A stretch of DNA of 64,000 nucleotides from Caulobacter mirabilis. Lineage in GTDB: Bacteria > Pseudomonadota > Alphaproteobacteria > Caulobacterales > Caulobacteraceae. The position numbers were made by a program, and so were the translations under genes. Below, in pieces: positions 52,875 through 62,340 of the stretch. Positions within the stretch are counted from its first letter, which is position 1; every line of letters begins with the position of its first letter. The stretch lies in contig NZ_CP024201.1 in NCBI RefSeq assembly GCF_002749615.1, forward strand, positions 1,488,001-1,552,000, read 5' to 3'. A model generated the notes under the pieces. The model saw only the letters and a program-made list of their open reading frames with translations. It ran no database searches and was not told the origin of the DNA.

Positions 52875-53687
52875 TCAACCTGTGGCGCGATCCTGCTCGG
52901 CGGCCGGGCCGCCGGGGCGAACGAGCGCCAGATAGACGAGCGCGGAGAGAACGAGCCCCGGCGCACGCAGCGGCCAGGTCAGGAGTCCGGTCGCGGCCGC
53001 CGTGACCTCCCGCCACTGGGGATCGATGACGGCGAGGGCGATCGGCGGGGCGACCGCCAGCGCCATCGGCGCGGCGCCGAGCAGAAAGAGCCCGATCATC
53101 GGCCAGGCCAGGCGGCGGGTGAGGGCCAGTCCTCTGCGGATCGCCGCCGACGGGGATAGGCCCTCGGCCATCGCGGCCGCCCGGGCGGGGAGCAGGGCGG
53201 CGGAGGTCAGGGTCAGGAAAACGGCGACGGCGAGACCGGCGCCCGCCGATAGGCTCCCCAGCAGCGGCAAGTTGGCGTCGGGCGCCTCGGCCGCCTGTCG
53301 GGCCATCAGAAACAGCACCTCGCCCGCCACCGAGGGCAGGCGCGCCGCCAGGCCGATCGCCAGCAGCGCCGGCAGAGCGCGCGTCGTCGCCCGCCACGCC
53401 TTCGCCAGCGCCTCGCGGGAACGCCAGGGTTCGGCGGCGGTCAGGGTCAGGTGGATGAGCAGGCCGCCGACCACCGCCTCGATCAGGACCAGGACGGCGG
53501 TCAGGACGAAGGGGCCCTGCGGATCAAGAAAGAGCATCGTGGCCAGACCGCCCAGCCGCCAGGATTGCTGCAGCGTGATCCAGACCGGTCCAGCCGCCAG
53601 GAGCACGAGCAGGATCGCGATCCATCGCGCCTTGAGCACGGCGCCGGCGTCGGCGGCCAGCGACCGCAGCGAGAGTGTTCGAGACAT
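52875..53687 (-). CDS. Multi-pass membrane protein of unknown function
   Basis: A 270-residue hydrophobic protein with about six membrane segments (e.g. ARWIAILLVLLAAGPVW, LTAVLVLIEAVVGGLLIHL, GLAVAVFLTLTSAALLPA, MIGLFLLGAAPMALAVAPPIALAV). The layout resembles DUF-type 'glycerophosphoryl diester phosphodiesterase membrane domain' proteins, only weakly. ATG 53687 has a GGGGGAAG site. Divergent from thiC with its riboswitch. Confidence 0.65.
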   Translation of the reverse strand: MSRTLSLRSLAADAGAVLKARWIAILLVLLAAGPVWITLQQSWRLGGLATMLFLDPQGPFVLTAVLVLIEAVVGGLLIHLTLTAAEPWRSREALAKAWRATTRALPALLAIGLAARLPSVAGEVLFLMARQAAEAPDANLPLLGSLSAGAGLAVAVFLTLTSAALLPARAAAMAEGLSPSAAIRRGLALTRRLAWPMIGLFLLGAAPMALAVAPPIALAVIDPQWREVTAAATGLLTWPLRAPGLVLSALVYLALVRPGGPAAEQDRATG

Positions 53688-53775
53688 GGACTTCCCCCGA
53701 GGAGAGCCTAGTCGGCCCGGACGGTCCGTGTCCATCGCTTGCCCCGGCCTCGCCTCCGGCCTAGTCTCCGCCCGT

Positions 53776-55777
<2,002 letters not shown>

Positions 55778-55795
55778 GCCTTTTTAGAACCGTGT

Positions 55796-55888
55796 GCCCC
55801 CGCGAGGGCGGGGGTCCAAGCGGGGGGTCAATCTGTCCAAGGCGGTGAAGCCGCACGGTCAGCTTGGCTCCCCGCCTTCGCGGGGACG
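55796..55888. repeat. Intergenic palindromic repeat, family B copy 2
   Basis: Arms CCCCCGCGAGGGCGGGGGTCCAAG and CTTGGCTCCCCGCCTTCGCGGGG form an inverted repeat after thiC, each arm also a hairpin. Related to 19630-19731 and 59893-59983. Confidence 0.78.
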
Positions 55889-55968
55889 ATCGGAGGAGGG
55901 GCAGCGCCCTTGCCGAACCGCCCCGCGCCATGTTCGCCTCCCCACGTCACAATGAGGAGACCCCGCGC

Positions 55969-56718
55969 GTGAACTGGCTGGACAAGCTGCGGGGCCAGCG
56001 GCCCAAGACCCCCGTCCTGGCGACGATCGAGCTGCCGCCGCCGGACCCGGACGCGCCGCCGGTCCGGCTCTACGGCGACCAGCCGATGCGCAAGGCCTGG
56101 GCCGAGGACGTCCTCCGCGGCGAGGGCGTGCCGATCAACCCGCATCTGCCGGTGATCGAGAGCGAGGCCGAGGTCGCCCTGCGCGCGCCGCGCGAGGTCG
56201 CTGAGCGCCTGCTGGCCCTGACCCTGGTCGCCGCCAAGGGCGTCGACTTCCCGCAGGACGAATTCCTGGAGCTGGTGGCCGAGCGGGGCGCCCTGCCGCT
56301 CTTCACCGACCGCGAGCGCGCCTTCGTCCTCGATCCCGCCCCCTCGACGCACGACCGGGTGCAGTTCAGCTGGCGCTACGAGGCCGCCTGGGCGCTGCTC
56401 TGGCCGCTAGGCCACGTGGACGGCGTGCTCGGCCCGCCGCGCGAGCCCTGCGACGTCGACCACCTGGTCGACGTGATCCGCGACACCCCCGACCTCGACG
56501 ACCTCGCCGCCAAGGGCTTGCGCCGCGCCAACGACGTCCTCTGCGAGACGGACCTGATCTACCGCTATCACTGGGCCGTCCGCCAAGCCGGCATCGACGG
56601 CAAGGACCCGCCCGCCGGCCTCCACGGCGGCGTCACCATGGAACGCCACCAGGCCCTGAACTGGCTGATCGGCTACGGGGAGCGGGCGGACTGGGAGGAG
56701 GTTGGGACGGATACGTGA
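55969..56718 (+). CDS. DUF4272-domain protein
   Basis: About 249 residues from the GTG at 55969, which has a good GAGGAGA site; an ATG at 55930 would add 13 residues. The DUF4272 core is seen: VAERLLALTLVAAKGVDFPQDEFLELVAERG, HDRVQFSWRYEAAWALLWPLGHVD, LDDLAAKGLRRANDVLCETDLIYRYHWAVRQA and a C-terminal VTMERHQALNWLIGYG. Function unknown. It is the last high-GC gene before the AT-rich insert. Confidence 0.8.
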   Translation: MNWLDKLRGQRPKTPVLATIELPPPDPDAPPVRLYGDQPMRKAWAEDVLRGEGVPINPHLPVIESEAEVALRAPREVAERLLALTLVAAKGVDFPQDEFLELVAERGALPLFTDRERAFVLDPAPSTHDRVQFSWRYEAAWALLWPLGHVDGVLGPPREPCDVDHLVDVIRDTPDLDDLAAKGLRRANDVLCETDLIYRYHWAVRQAGIDGKDPPAGLHGGVTMERHQALNWLIGYGERADWEEVGTDT

Positions 56719-56832
56719 AGGGGGGCTATCTCTCGCCTAACTCAGGTTGCGCGTTGACTATTCGAAACGGCTGATTAGGTGATCCACCTGTAAGATCTAT
56801 GCCGAACCTGCTGGATGGGACTCTAGGCGCAT

Positions 56833-58263
56833 ATGGCTGAATTGCTCGGAATCTGCGTGCGTAAAAGCGATGCTGTTATGCCGCTGCCACGCATTTCCTT
56901 CACTCGGTTTGGACCCATCACCCACGGGAAAATCGATCTAGCGAAGTTTCTGATTTTCGTCGGGCGGAACAATACTGGAAAGAGCTATCTCGCCAACCTA
57001 GTTTGGGCATTTCGAAATTTCCGTACAGCTATGCTCGCGGGGGAATCTCAAGATAAGCTTCTTGTGCCGGAGTGGTTTCGTTCTTGGGTAGAGCGTGACC
57101 ATGTGGCGGAGCAATTTAGCCCTCTAGAGATAAGGGGGCAGGATATTGAGGCTGTACTAAACCCCTGGCTCGCCGAAAATGGCATCAAGGTAGCTCGTCG
57201 GGTTCTCTCCTATGAGGGGGTCCCTGTCGAAAACCTGTCCATTCGCCTCAGGGGCTCCATTTGGATTAAGAAGCGGCCGAAGCTGCCGCCGGCTTTTGAC
57301 ACGAATAAATTTTCGTTCCTTAGGTCAGATTTTCCTTCTCCCTCTTCTTGGGAAATATCTGGGAAGAAATTCGAGAAATCCGGGGTGGAGGAAAGGATTG
57401 AAGACTATTCAGCTCAGATGTTGAGTGTATATGCTTCTGACTCTGTGTATGAGCTCTTTATATCAATAGTTGAGAAGTTTATTTCCGCAGATTTGGATGC
57501 GGGAAGGTCGTCATCGATATATATGCCTGCTGCTAGAAGTGGGTTGATGCTTTCGTTGCCTTCCCTGTACTCGTCGCTTTTGGAGAATTTTACGCTATCG
57601 GCAGATGGCACTGCGAGTGTAAATCTGCCGCTTGGCACTGTGCGCTTTCTGCAGGCGCTGACGCGTGCTCCTGCAGGGGCAAAGCCTGGGCGTTTCTCCG
57701 AGATAGCTGATTTTCTGGAGGGAGAGGTGGTTCGGGGAAAGGTCTCTCGTGACGGAGAGCAGCATGGGCGGTTTTCCTATGCGCCTCAGGGCGCGAAGGT
57801 GAACTTGCCTCTGCATGCCACCTCGTCGCTTGTTAGCGAGATGGCTCCCTTTTTGTACTTGCTGAACGGGCACAATATTGATCAGGGGCTTGTCCTGGAA
57901 GAGCCTGAGGCGCATCTGCATTTAAGTGCTCAGCGCGCAATGGCTCGAGCTATTGCGCGGCTATTAAGTGACGGGGTGTCTGTCGCGCTAACAACTCATA
58001 GCGACACATTTGTTCAGCAAATAAATGTTCTGGGCCGTCTTCATCGTCATCCTGCCAAGGAAGATTTAATGAAGCGATATGGGTATGTGGATAATGAATT
58101 GATCGATCTCGATTCTGCTCATTGCTATGAGTTTGTGAAATCTCGTAGCGCGACGAAGGTGGTGCGGCTCGATGCTACGGATATGGGATTTGCTGTTCCT
58201 TCGTTGAATGAGACGTTAATAGAGCTTGCTGAGGAAACTATTAGCACAAACTTGGAGAACTAG
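56833..58263 (+). CDS. AAA-type (AAA_15/OLD-like) ATPase, candidate defence protein
   Basis: A 476-residue SMC/OLD-type ATPase. Walker A FVGRNNTGKS (Lys50), a signature-like SLVSEMAPFLYLLN near ~337, Walker B GLVLEEPEAHLHLS near ~353-367, and switch His in ALTTHSDTFVQQIN near ~386. Between Walker A and B lies a large helical/coiled insertion. AT-rich codons differ strongly from all neighbours, so it is likely horizontally acquired. An alternative ATG at 56878 removes 15 residues. It is two bases from the next gene, forming a two-gene unit. OLD-like ATPases are typical partners in phage-defence systems. Confidence 0.85.
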   Translation: MAELLGICVRKSDAVMPLPRISFTRFGPITHGKIDLAKFLIFVGRNNTGKSYLANLVWAFRNFRTAMLAGESQDKLLVPEWFRSWVERDHVAEQFSPLEIRGQDIEAVLNPWLAENGIKVARRVLSYEGVPVENLSIRLRGSIWIKKRPKLPPAFDTNKFSFLRSDFPSPSSWEISGKKFEKSGVEERIEDYSAQMLSVYASDSVYELFISIVEKFISADLDAGRSSSIYMPAARSGLMLSLPSLYSSLLENFTLSADGTASVNLPLGTVRFLQALTRAPAGAKPGRFSEIADFLEGEVVRGKVSRDGEQHGRFSYAPQGAKVNLPLHATSSLVSEMAPFLYLLNGHNIDQGLVLEEPEAHLHLSAQRAMARAIARLLSDGVSVALTTHSDTFVQQINVLGRLHRHPAKEDLMKRYGYVDNELIDLDSAHCYEFVKSRSATKVVRLDATDMGFAVPSLNETLIELAEETISTNLEN

Positions 58264-58264
58264 A

Positions 58265-58843
58265 ATGTTCTCAAATTTTGAGCAGGGCCGGTTTGTTCGT
58301 GAGCACGTTTCAATAGAGGTCGGGCCAATTGTTCAGGTGGAGGAAAGGAATGCGGGGGGGAGTGGAATTGTCTCATTTGAGGCAAGCAGTCCTTGTTTGG
58401 CTATAAGAAACCCCGGGGATAAGCCGCCTCTAGCCTGGAGTGCGCTTAAGAAATGCGCCGATGGTGCATTTCTTTTTCAGAACAATGACAAAATTCACGC
58501 TCATATAGTGGAGCTGAAGTCGGGAGTTGGTCCCGGCTCCTGGGGATCTATAAAGGAGCAGTTTGCAGGTATGCTCACAAATATACTTGCAATATCTGGG
58601 GTGGCGAGTTTGCCTAAACCGGAGCGGTTAGTTTGTCATATCGCATACAAGAGAGATCTTTTTAGGGCACAGGAATCTGCCGATCCTGTTCTTCTTAAGG
58701 TGGCCACCGGTGGTGGCCAATCTATCGGTAAAGGCGGCGATTGGCACGATCAGGCAATAGAGCTCGTAGGATTTGGAAGGGCAGAACTCAGAAAGATCGA
58801 AAGAGATGCGGCAAGTGGCGGCGGATCTGGTCGGTTTGACTAG
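58265..58843 (+). CDS. Possible PD-(D/E)xK nuclease-like partner protein
   Basis: A 192-residue protein of no recognised family. Residues 63-90 read KKCADGAFLFQNN..IHAHIVELKSG: Asp66, then Glu83-Leu-Lys85 on a predicted strand, spaced as in the PD-(D/E)xK nuclease fold. A downstream helix with KEQFAGMLTNIL fits the usual alpha-B. The C-terminal part is Gly/Ser-rich. Base composition is like the ATPase (AT-rich). Start is two bases from the ATPase stop, so the pair is coupled. Nuclease activity is inference from the motif spacing. Confidence 0.7.
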   Translation: MFSNFEQGRFVREHVSIEVGPIVQVEERNAGGSGIVSFEASSPCLAIRNPGDKPPLAWSALKKCADGAFLFQNNDKIHAHIVELKSGVGPGSWGSIKEQFAGMLTNILAISGVASLPKPERLVCHIAYKRDLFRAQESADPVLLKVATGGGQSIGKGGDWHDQAIELVGFGRAELRKIERDAASGGGSGRFD

Positions 58844-58924
58844 GGGCGTATTCATTGCTGATCTGAGCAATTTGCTCTCCCGATACCCTTCTGATGTGCT
58901 GGTCTTCTTTAGTCTAGGCGGTGA

Positions 58925-59119
58925 AGTGATCTGCAGATGGAGCCGCGCCTGAGCCAGCTCATAAAGGCTCATCACCGTCGGGTTGCGGCGGCCGCGTTCC
59001 AGGTCGCTGATGTACTGCTGGCCGAAGCCGGAGCGTTCGGCGAACTGCTCCTGGGTCAGGCCGGCGGCGAGCCTCAGCCGTTTCACGTTTTGCCCGACGC
59101 GGCGCCGCATGTCCGTCAT
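58925..59119 (-). pseudogene. XRE-family regulator with degenerate or truncated 3' end
   Basis: From ATG 59119 an intact HTH reads QNVKRLRLAAGLTQEQFAERSGFGQQYISDLERGRRNPTVMSLYELAQA; after this the frame leaves family similarity and, in the AT-rich DNA, continues antisense to the nuclease-like gene to a stop at 58628. The HTH is plausible as a functional DNA-binding protein, but the tail looks like run-on into the inserted segment. I annotate the conserved part only. It starts 12 bases after the upstream XRE stop. Confidence 0.55.
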
Positions 59120-59130
59120 GCGGCCGGGCC

Positions 59131-59352
59131 TCAGCCGACGTCCGCCACCAGCGCCGCCGCGCTGACGCCCAGCGCCCGCGCCAGCGCGAACACCGTCGTC
59201 GCCGCCGGATTGCGCTCTCCGCGTTCCAGGAAACCGATGTAGTTGCGGTGCAGGCCGGCGCGTTCGGCCAGGGCTTCCTGGCTGATGCCGAGCGCCTTGC
59301 GGCGCCGGCGGATTTCCCGTCCCAGGGCGATGAGGTCTGCGTTCTCGGCCAC
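59131..59352 (-). CDS. Small XRE-family regulator
   Basis: A 73-residue HTH_3 protein from a GTG at 59352: IRRRRKALGISQEALAERAGLHRNYIGFLERGERNPAATTVFALARALGVSAAALV. It consists of the DNA-binding domain only. Divergent from another XRE gene at 59434, with a TACACAC-n5-GTGTGTA palindrome between them. Typical of immunity or cell-cycle regulators; target unknown. Confidence 0.82.
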   Translation of the reverse strand: MAENADLIALGREIRRRRKALGISQEALAERAGLHRNYIGFLERGERNPAATTVFALARALGVSAAALVADVG

Positions 59353-59385
59353 GCGCGACGGTTGCGCGGGCGCGCGAGTCTGTTC

Positions 59386-59404
59386 TACACACTGTCGGTG
59401 TGTA
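59386..59404. promoter_or_regulatory. Operator-like palindrome between divergent XRE genes
   Basis: TACACAC-tgtcg-GTGTGTA: perfect seven-base arms, five-base spacer, in the 81-base gap between the XRE genes at 59352 (minus) and 59434 (plus). Confidence 0.65.
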
Positions 59405-59433
59405 TTTTCGTCCTGACAGGAGCCGGCGCAGCC

Positions 59434-59868
59434 ATGGGTCGAGTGCATGACGCCAAACCCGAACCCCACCCCGTCGACCGTCACGTCGGACGGGCGATCC
59501 GGCTGAGGCGGCGCGGGGCGGGGATGTCGCAGCAGGTGCTGGCCGCGTGGGTCGGGGTGACCTTCCAGCAGATCCAGAAGTACGAGCGCGGGGCCAACCG
59601 GGTCAGCGCCTCGGTCCTGCACGCCATCGCCGGGGCGCTGGGCTGTGCGCCGGGGGCCTTCTTCGAGGGGCTGGAGACGGGCGGCGGCGGGAAGGGCGGG
59701 CCTCGACCCGGCCAGATCACCGGGCTGGTGGCCGACATGCTGGCCGCGCCCGGCGGGGCCGAACTGGCCGCGGCCTGGCTGGCCGTGCCGCCCGGGCCGG
59801 TCCGCTCGCGCCTGACGGCGCTGGTGTTGGCGGTCGGCGACGGCGCGCGGGAGGTCTCGGCGGGGTAG
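59434..59868 (+). CDS. XRE-family regulator (CtrA-network-type HTH)
   Basis: A 144-residue protein: HTH at residues ~17-72 (VGRAIRLRRRGAGMSQQVLAAWVGVTFQQIQKYERGANRVSASVLHAIAGAL), the QQIQKYERG form found in many alphaproteobacterial regulators (SpdR/SyrB-like). The C-terminal half is Ala/Gly/Pro-rich. ATG 59434 follows an AGGAG site; longer readings extend antisense to the other XRE gene and are rejected. Confidence 0.85.
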   Translation: MGRVHDAKPEPHPVDRHVGRAIRLRRRGAGMSQQVLAAWVGVTFQQIQKYERGANRVSASVLHAIAGALGCAPGAFFEGLETGGGGKGGPRPGQITGLVADMLAAPGGAELAAAWLAVPPGPVRSRLTALVLAVGDGAREVSAG

Positions 59869-59892
59869 GGGGAACTCAACCCAACTCCGTCC

Positions 59893-59983
59893 ATCCCCGC
59901 GCAGGCGGGGATCCAAGCTGAGGCTGCCGGTCCTCCACCCGCTAAGCCGCCGGTTCGGCTTGGGTCCCCGCCTGCGCGGGGAC
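59893..59983. repeat. Intergenic palindromic repeat, family B copy 3
   Basis: Arms ATCCCCGCGCAGGCGGGGATCCAAGC and GGCTTGGGTCCCCGCCTGCGCGGGGAC surround a short spacer. The hairpins CCCCGC-gcag-GCGGGG and reverse are near-perfect. Matches copies at 19630 and 55796 in plan. Confidence 0.8.
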
Positions 59984-60018
59984 ATACGGATGATAGGTGC
60001 TCCCACACCCGTCCCTTC

Positions 60019-60149
60019 ATCTCATGGCGAGACGATCGCCGGGCGGTCCGGGCTGCTCAAGGACCGCGCGCCGCGCGGCCGCGGCGCGGCGGGCCGCAGG
60101 CCCGTCCTTGACCAGCCCGGTCCGCCCGGCACGCTTGCATCCATGAGAT
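60019..60149. repeat. Large imperfect inverted repeat
   Basis: Outer arms ATCTCATGG/CCATGAGAT (60019-60027, 60141-60149), then long inner arms GCCGGGCGGTCCGGGCTGCTCAAGGAC and its inverse with only two mismatches (about 60038-60064 and 60104-60130). The core between is palindrome-rich GC. It could form a 130-base cruciform or be a MITE-like remnant. Confidence 0.75.
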
Positions 60150-60211
60150 CGAAGGCGGGGTTTCCCTCCTCGCGGCCGGGCTGAGGGTGCGTCGTGGCGG
60201 ATACGCCTTTG

Positions 60212-60261
60212 GGCCCCTCCACCACGCTTCGCGCGGTCCCCCTCCCCTGAAGGGGAGGAGA
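60212..60261. repeat. Intergenic palindromic repeat, family A half-element
   Basis: CCCCTCCACCACGCTTCGCG...GGTCCCCCTCCCCTGAAGGGGAGGAG: the CCTCCCC-tgaa-GGGGAGG hairpin and flanking CCACCACGCTTCGCG match the right half of the copy at 3848-3981. Confidence 0.65.
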
Positions 60262-60338
60262 AGGAAAGCAGGGGAGGTAAGGGAGGACGGGGGGCCGAAA
60301 GCGGTTGCGCCGTCCCGCGTCTGGATCATTCTTCCGCC

Positions 60339-60578
60339 ATGGCCGATCAAGCGCCCAGCAAGCCCGCCTCAGCGCCCGCCGTCGCCGTCGGCGCCGACGC
60401 CGTGGGGGCGGCGGCGCTGGGCGGCCTCATGCTCGGCGCCCTGGCTCTGGGCGCGGTCGCCGTCGGGGCCCTGGCGATCGGCCGGCTCGCGGTCGGCCGG
60501 GCGCGGGTGCGGCGGCTGCAGGTCGACGACCTGACCGTCGGCCGCCTGCGCATCGGGCGCATCGAGCGGCTCGACTGA
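60339..60578 (+). CDS. Small membrane-associated repeat protein
   Basis: A 79-residue protein: a Pro/Ala N-terminus, a hydrophobic middle (ALGGLMLGALALGAVAVGALAIGRLAVGR, ~26-54) with a five-residue A(L/V/I)GxL period, then a basic/acidic end ARVRRLQVDDLTVGRLRIGRIERLD. The period resembles pentapeptide-type coils or polymer-forming repeats. No RBS anomaly. Function unknown. Confidence 0.6.
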   Translation: MADQAPSKPASAPAVAVGADAVGAAALGGLMLGALALGAVAVGALAIGRLAVGRARVRRLQVDDLTVGRLRIGRIERLD

Positions 60579-60970
60579 AGCGGGACTCCCGGGACGGATA
60601 GTCCGGAGACATCCGGAGACATTCGGCCCCTTCCCGGGACAACCGTCCCGCCGTCAGGCCGGCGACTTATCCCCGTCCCGTCCGCCGGGCGCATACTGCG
60701 CCGATGAGCGCCGCCTTCGCCTTCGTCGACCGCCGTCCCGCCTCGTCCGCGAGGGGAGGGCGCCGACCCGCGGCCGGGCGGGCGGCGTCCGATCCTGGCC
60801 GGGGCGGCCGTCCGCGTCCGCATTCTTCCCCGTTCCGGCCGCCGCCGGCCGGCGCCTTTTCCGTCGGGCGGGACAGCGAGGACGTCCGCCGCGCCGGCGC
60901 GATGTCGGAATCCGCTCCGCCCGCGCGTCCTTCGGCTAGTCTGGTCCCGTCGCCGTCGCAGGAGCCCGCC
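60579..60970. other. Gene-free interval before the DUF1801 gene
   Basis: 392 bases without a supported gene. It contains a tandem TCCGGAGACA repeat (60602-60621, period 10), a CGGGAC-aacc-GTCCCG hairpin and a GC-rich low-complexity stretch. Long plus-strand frame from 60704 is in phase with the DUF1801 gene but its N-terminal 89 residues have disordered composition. Confidence 0.6.
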
Positions 60971-61333
60971 ATGCGCGCCTCAGCCGTCCCCGCCGCCGCC
61001 GTCGAGGCCTATCTCGCCGCCGTGCCCGAGCCCTACCAGGCGGCGCTGCGCCGGCTGCGGGCGGTGATCCTGTCGGCCGCGCCGGACGCCGTGGAGGGGA
61101 TCAGCTACGGCATCCCCACCTTCAAGGTCGGCGGCAAGGCGGTGGCGCACCTGGGGGCGGCGGCCCGGCATTGCAGCTTCTATCCGGGCGCGGTGATGGA
61201 CGCGTTCGCCGAGGAGCTGGCGGGCTTCTCGACCAGCAAGGGGACGGTGCGGTTCGCCCCGGACGCGCCGCCGTCCGACGACCTGGTCCGGCGCATCGTC
61301 CGATGGAATATCGCTCGCCAGCAGGTGGGGTGA
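60971..61333 (+). CDS. DUF1801 (YdhG/YjbR-like) protein
   Basis: A 120-residue DUF1801/iron-chaperone-like fold protein. Core: VPAAAVEAYLAAVPEPYQAALRRLRAVILSAAPDAVEGISYGIPTFKVGGKAVAHLGAAARHCSFYPG, then FSTSKGTVRFAPD and a C-terminal helix LVRRIVRWNIARQQ. Start ATG 60971 has an AGGAG site; the longer in-frame start at 60704 would add an unlikely low-complexity 89-residue head. Proposed roles for the family include iron delivery (frataxin-like Fra/YdhG), unproven here. Confidence 0.83.
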   Translation: MRASAVPAAAVEAYLAAVPEPYQAALRRLRAVILSAAPDAVEGISYGIPTFKVGGKAVAHLGAAARHCSFYPGAVMDAFAEELAGFSTSKGTVRFAPDAPPSDDLVRRIVRWNIARQQVG

Positions 61334-61409
61334 TCGGCCAAATTCGCCTCTACGGAGAGCCGGGGCGTGCAAACCCGGCCATGAAAACAAGATCGGGGAG
61401 GAATACGTG

Positions 61410-61934
61410 ATGCTGATCCTGACTCTGGCCGCCGTGATGGCGGCGGCGACGACGTCCGCCGAACCGACTCTGAAGATCGGCGACCCGCTGGCGCCGGCGC
61501 GGGCCGGCCAGCTGCTGTGCCAGACGCCGGATGCGGCCAACAAGTCCTGCGTGGTGCTGAACCACTTCGACTTCGCCGCCGACGGCGCGATCGTGAACCG
61601 GATCGACGCACGCCTGTCGCGGAAGCCCTGGGTCGGCATCACCATGTCGACGCCGGTCGTGGTGCGCGACGGCGCCGTCTGCAGCCCCCTGAAGGGAGTC
61701 GACAAGGCCGAGGTGTACCAGGACGGCAAGCCGGCGGACGAGGCGACGGTCGCGCGTGTCCGCAAGGGCCTGGGCGAGATGTACGCGCCCTACGCCGGAC
61801 AGGAGGGCTGCGTCGCCTACAAGCCCGGCGAGGGCGGTCTGGACGCCTATCTCACGGTCGGCAAGGACACCGCCAAGGTTCCCGACCGCGTGATCTGGGT
61901 GGATCCGGCCGCCGGCTGGACGACCAAGCCCTGA
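61410..61934 (+). CDS. Secreted protein of unknown function
   Basis: A 174-residue protein from ATG 61410 (GTG 61407 possible; GGGGAGGA site before). Signal peptide ~1-16 (AAATTSAEP). Cys residues at LLCQTP, KSCVVLNHF, AVCSPL and EGCVAYK suggest two disulfides. Repeated small domain pattern with KIGDPLAPARAG and VDPAAGWTTKP. No domain recognised. Confidence 0.65.
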   Translation: MLILTLAAVMAAATTSAEPTLKIGDPLAPARAGQLLCQTPDAANKSCVVLNHFDFAADGAIVNRIDARLSRKPWVGITMSTPVVVRDGAVCSPLKGVDKAEVYQDGKPADEATVARVRKGLGEMYAPYAGQEGCVAYKPGEGGLDAYLTVGKDTAKVPDRVIWVDPAAGWTTKP

Positions 61935-62044
61935 TCACCCGGCGTCGCCGCGCCGATCGTCCACTTCCCTCCACGTCACCCTTGCGCCGGCCGCCGGGCC
62001 GCCGCATGGTGCGCGCACTTCAAACAAGTGTTCGGGAGGAACGG

Positions 62045-62335
62045 ATGATCGGCGTAGTCGCGACCCTGAAGGTGCAGCCCGCCAAGGCGAGCGAGTTCGA
62101 GAAGGTCTTCCTGGACCTGGCCGCCAAGGTGAAGGCCAACGAGCCGGGCTGCCTGATGTACCAGCTGACCAAGAGCCGCACGGAAGAGGGCGTCTACAAG
62201 GTGTTGGAGGTCTACGCCTCCGCCGACGCGCTGAAGGCCCACGGCTCGACCGAGTACTTCAAGGCCGCCGGCGCGGCCATGGGTCCGACGATGGCCGCCG
62301 CGCCGTCGATCGAGTACCTCGACGGCGTCGAGTAA
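62045..62335 (+). CDS. ABM-superfamily monooxygenase-like protein
   Basis: A 96-residue antibiotic-biosynthesis-monooxygenase fold: IGVVATLKVQPAKASEFEKVFLDLAAKVKANEPGCLMYQLTKS..., ending TEYFKAAGAAMGPTMAAAPSIEYLDGV. Such proteins are YgiN-like quinol monooxygenases or haem degraders; the LMYQL and conserved His (KAHGSTEYF) fit the quinol type. It is five bases before the acyl-CoA dehydrogenase, so they form one unit. Confidence 0.84.
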   Translation: MIGVVATLKVQPAKASEFEKVFLDLAAKVKANEPGCLMYQLTKSRTEEGVYKVLEVYASADALKAHGSTEYFKAAGAAMGPTMAAAPSIEYLDGVE

Positions 62336-62340
62336 CGCCG

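Larger units (their letters stand above)
59869..60338. other. Gene-free repeat-rich region
   Basis: 470 bases without a convincing gene. It holds repeat family B copy 3 (59893-59983), a large inverted repeat (60019-60149) and a family A half-element (60212-60261). Reading frames here have no family resemblance and their composition is of the shadow type. Confidence 0.7.

Noticed and set aside
56822..58920. Eight-base direct repeat TCTAGGCG at both ends of the AT-rich insert (56822-56829 and 58913-58920) as a target-site duplication
   Set aside because: An eight-base match within about 100 bases of each edge is likely by chance, and the left copy lies inside the promoter next to the ATG.
58628..58924. 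C-terminal extension of the XRE regulator antisense to the nuclease-like gene
   Set aside because: Unlike XRE tails and dictated by the opposite-strand coding sequence; treated as run-on.
60704..60970. N-terminal 89-residue extension of the DUF1801 protein
   Set aside because: Low-complexity Arg/Pro/Ser sequence without a ribosome site; the ATG at 60971 has AGGAG and begins the domain.
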